NCBI GenBank assembly: GCA_025403435.1
Contig: CM046353.1
Location: 12,200,836-12,264,835, forward strand
DNA: 64,000 nucleotides
Reading direction: 5' to 3'
Source of the DNA: Artocarpus heterophyllus
Lineage: Eukaryota > Streptophyta > Magnoliopsida > Rosales > Moraceae
Part shown: positions 60,701 through 64,000 of the stretch, in pieces
Layout of the letters: every line of letters begins with the position of its first letter
How positions within the stretch are numbered: position 1 is the first letter of the stretch
The notes under the pieces: model-generated
What the model was told of the DNA's origin: nothing
The model's input: only the letters and a program-made list of their open reading frames with translations
Databases searched by the model: none
Position numbers and translations under genes: made by a program

Positions 60701-63284
60701 TTCTCTGTGTTCTGGAATTACAGTGATTGGGTAAACTAAATAAATAACCACCAAAAATAAGATTGTCATTACACCTTGATATTTGTATTGCTTTGCTTTA
60801 AGCCTAAGGTAGCTTCCAATAATCATAGATAAAAATTAGTTTTAAACAACCAAAATCAATATGATTTACGATCCCATCAGTAGGAAGCTACAACATATCA
60901 AAGAAATCCAACAGTACCCGAAATTATAATTGAAAATGAACTGAAAAAAAGGTTATTAAATTCATAGTTCATACGCTAAAGAAAACAGTAGAAATCTTAC
61001 TTGACGATTTCAGTGGCATCCTCTACTGTGTAGCGCTCTGACTTTGTATATGCACCTCTCCATAAATTTGGATATGTAGGTATTTCCATAGGAAATGATT
61101 GCTCATCTATGACGTGCCAATGAAGAACATTCTACTTAATGTAATTCCAGGTATCAGTAATTCAGTATCAATGAAAACTTGTTATAAAAACTAAAGAAAT
61201 GGTACAAAATAAGGCAAGCATCAAGAAATCAATAGCCGTACAATCATTAAAACAAGAAGAGACCAAAGTTGAAGTGGAATCATATCTTACAAGTTTAGCA
61301 TATGACATGGAATCAATTATCTGCTTAATTACATTGACCGGTAAATAGTGCCTTGATGTATCTGCAACAATGGAAATAATATGGGCACTAGCCACTAAGC
61401 AATGATTCATACAAATGAAATCCAAAAGCAGATTGACCATAAAGGCAGGTGACAATAAAGGATCAAACAAATGAAATCCTTAATGCAGATAACAATAAAG
61501 GACCACCAACAAACGAATTTGTAACTTACCAAGTAGAAGCCCACGATAAGCAAATCTTGGTTTGTCTTGAATATACCAGGGTGCCTGGTATACTAGTACA
61601 GACTTAGATTCATAGTCAAAAGTACATAATTGACTGAATGTCTGAAAATTGTAGAAAAGAAGCATAGGTTAGGGGCAGATCAAATGCCTTAAACAACATG
61701 CAAATGTATGCAGATTGGTATGTTCCTGTTGTCACCTCTGGAAACTGGTAAGACAAGTCGTTCGAAGTGTAAATCATCTCTACTAAGTTCCTTACACAAC
61801 TGTTATGAATATGAAAGGACTTACCCAAAACCATTTAAGAAACCAAATTATGGCAAAGGCAAAAGCCCTTAGTCTCTTCTAATGTAGCATTTGTAACATA
61901 GATTGAATCTACAACGGGACTTTCAATCAAAGGCCATAAATTGCCTGTGATTAGAGATACAAATCCAGTAAGAAAGAAACCGAACTTAGAACAATAATGT
62001 GCGACCTTTACCATGCAATTAGCTCATCAAGAATCCCATCGCAGCACTACATCCTAAGTGGTTCGTAAGTGGTTCATTCCAGGGTACGATAGTGTATCTC
62101 ATGTGTGCAACAGCGCAAAAATTAGAAACAGAAGGGGCATCAACCCCGTTTACCAGTCAGTTTTCATGCTTTGGAATGTATGAATAACAATGATAATGTA
62201 CCTCCAAGCCCCGAAGTGCACCATATACAGTTTTCGCCTGCAAAAAGAGTAATACCCACATCACTGATAAAAATAGAGCCTCGAAACACGACCGTGTAGA
62301 ATGTGATCAGCTTAGTAGCATGCGCAAACCAGCCGATATATATATATATATATATATTTAACTCATTGAGATTGACATCACTTCTAGTAATAAGTTTAAA
62401 ACTTGGCTAAAAAAACTGAACCGTCATTTAGATAATTGCTAAGAACCAAATGGGTGCGTATCATTACAGCTGACAACTTAAAACAACACTTTAAAAAATA
62501 GAAGTTGGAGTTTTCATTTCGTTTATTAACTTATTTCACGTAGAATTTTAAGAGAGATAGAGAGAAAGCAAGAGAGAAATTCATCACTATGACAATATCT
62601 CGATCGGCCAAAAAGGTGTAACTAAAGCAGTTCAAAATTCAAATCAAGTGTCTGTGAAATTAACCAATAATAATCAAAAGAACATCGCATATTTATTTGT
62701 GTCTCCGAACTATCCACTTTGAACAACCTCACTTTTACCTCAATGGTCGCTTCACCAACAATCGAATGCCCATCATTCTTAGCCACCAACAACTTATAGC
62801 TCTCATCCACACCAAGTTGAAGCTGCCACATACCAAAAAAAAAAGAGTCACTTTCTACATCAATCATGAAGATCATCACAAACATAACCGCAATTCAATC
62901 AAATTCACTCACATCTTCGCTATCGGACTCGACGACTATCGTCAAGCTTCTGATATCATACACAGCCGTTCCTCCTCTTCTTCCTCCGAGCGCACCGAAC
63001 GGCGAAGCGCCATTGGCGTGGCTGAATATGATCCCCTTGTACCGATCGAAAGCGGCTCTGACAATGGCGGAGTCGCGCCCTCCGCCTCCGGCGGGGGAGA
63101 GGGAGAGGGAGAGGCCAGGGTCAACGGAGAGAGTGTCGTCCCCGAAGGTGAATTCCGACGGCAGCGGCCACAGGTACGGGAGAGAGGCGTTGACTTCGGA
63201 GAGGGAGTCGCAGTGGACGCGGGAAAATGCTAGAATCCACAAGAAAATTGCTGTCGTTAGGGATTTTAGCGGAATGGGGATCAT
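57217..63284 (-). CDS. HEXO1: Beta-hexosaminidase 1 (15 coding exons)
   Basis: GH20 enzyme that removes terminal GlcNAc/GalNAc from N-glycans; the Arabidopsis HEXO1 acts in the vacuole. I rebuilt 15 exons, all with GT-AG borders and matching phases: 62913-63284, 62739-62822, 62202-62237, 61530-61641, 61291-61361, 61001-61131, 60524-60540, 60162-60210, 59861-59961, 59276-59335, 59099-59132, 58767-58865, 58459-58518, 58115-58365 and 57217-57392, giving 550 aa. A signal peptide (LTTAIFLWILAFSRVHC) is followed by PYLWPLPSEFTFG, the GH20 N-domain. Catalytic motif HLGGDEVNT gives Asp340-Glu341. Other hallmarks are APWYIQDKPRFAYRG, HWHVIDEQSFP, AEVDVPGHAESW and GGEVCMWAETADTS, and the C-terminal LPRLHYFRCLLNRRGV. 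No breaks found. Confidence 0.96.
57703..57740. repeat. Compound microsatellite (CT)n-(CA)n
   Basis: CT repeats run directly into CA repeats within intron 14 of the HEXO1 gene. Confidence 0.9.
62335..62358. repeat. (TA)n microsatellite in HEXO1 intron 2
   Basis: About 12 TA units between exons 2 and 3. Confidence 0.85.
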
Positions 63285-64000
63285 CGTTTTCTCAGGATTC
63301 GAAGAAAATGTAGAGAGAGAGAGAGAGAGAGGGAGGTGTTTTTCTGGGTCTCAGTTGTGAACTTTTGAAGTTATCAGAGAATAGATTCTTTCCGGATGTG
63401 AAGTAAATGGATTTTTTTTTTTTTGTCACGTTTTGTTTTCATGTTTTTTTCCCCAGTAAAAACAAGGAAGAGAGTGTCGGGGAAAGAAACGACGACCTAA
63501 GGCTAGTGCCGTCGAGTGGAATGGATGGTTCTGAGATTTGTGGTGTAAAACATGGCAAGCAAGAATTGATGATGTTTAACGCTTTGCGGAAGCAATATCT
63601 GTATCTATCATTTTTCTAAAGGGAAAATTTATTTATTTTTGGTATAAATCATTTGGTATTTGAATCTATTGTTAGATACACGAATTTATATAAAGTATCT
63701 CTCAACTTTAACAAGAATTATTTCGATTAATTCAGATTTAAACAAGGTCGGAACCTTATAGTAAAACAAAGTTCTCTCAATAAATATTTCTTCATATATA
63801 AGACTTGAACTTGAAACCTTATTTAAGAAAAAATAAGTTTTTTTCTACTCAATCTCATGTGTTGTTGATTTTTAAAGAAATTTTTTCCGGCAAAAATTTG
63901 AACTGTGCTTTAACAGTGGGATCTCATACAAAACGTCATACGTTTTACACAGTTGAATCTAATTAAATCAAGTCAAAAATTTAGAAAGATGTATAATTGA
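63285..64000 (-). promoter_or_regulatory. HEXO1 upstream region
   Basis: A GA microsatellite at about 63311-63331 sits 30 bases before the ATG, probably in the 5' leader. The remainder is AT-rich; no gene is recognised, and the plus-strand frame 63407-63619 is not supported by any domain. Confidence 0.45.

Noticed and set aside
62697..63360. Plus-strand frames of 164 and 178 codons
   Set aside because: They are antisense to HEXO1 exons 1 and 2.

Overview
This is nuclear DNA of a eudicot plant. It is AT-rich, the genes have introns with GT-AG borders, DUF674 genes (a plant-only family) are present, the three single-copy genes have their closest recalled matches in Arabidopsis proteins, and there are many plant-type transposon remnants. 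The species cannot be named from the sequence alone.

Layout. (1) 1-22.9 kb: a young tandem array of DUF674 genes, all on the minus strand, in three long repeat units starting at 1, 9483 and 16993. Each unit carries an almost identical 237-aa DUF674 gene (type 1). Unit C also keeps an intact second type (type 2); unit A has only its 3' remnant and unit B has lost it by deletion. Units A and B carry a third, frameshifted type. (2) 22.9-34.3 kb: a transposon-rich stretch with a LINE-like tail, a solo LTR (5-bp target duplication) inside an older LTR, a Mutator-like element with captured gene sequence, hAT-type elements, and a 498-bp CACTA-type foldback just downstream of (3) a fifth, divergent DUF674 gene at 34.3-35.5 kb. 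(4) 37.2-41.1 kb: a very large (3.9 kb) solo LTR with matching 5-bp duplications. (5) 42.4-44.0 kb: the gene for the U1 snRNP zinc-finger protein U1-C on the plus strand, with a one-base frameshift in the Pro-rich tail. (6) 45.3-46.5 kb: a second Mutator-like element with a GC-rich interior. (7) 48.4-51.8 kb: MAP kinase phosphatase 1 (MKP1), minus strand, two coding exons. (8) 57.2-63.3 kb: beta-hexosaminidase 1 (HEXO1 type), minus strand, 15 coding exons rebuilt here including a 17-nt microexon, 550 aa.

The three single-copy genes are unrelated housekeeping or signalling genes (splicing, MAP kinase signalling, glycan trimming) and do not form a pathway. The accessory interest lies in the DUF674 array: its function is unknown, the copies are almost identical, they show patchwork identity that suggests exchange between units, and their predicted zinc-ribbon cysteines vary between types. 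I found no convincing new multi-gene system. The strongest observations are about array evolution, nested transposons with footprints readable in the window, and a possible reading-frame break in U1-C.
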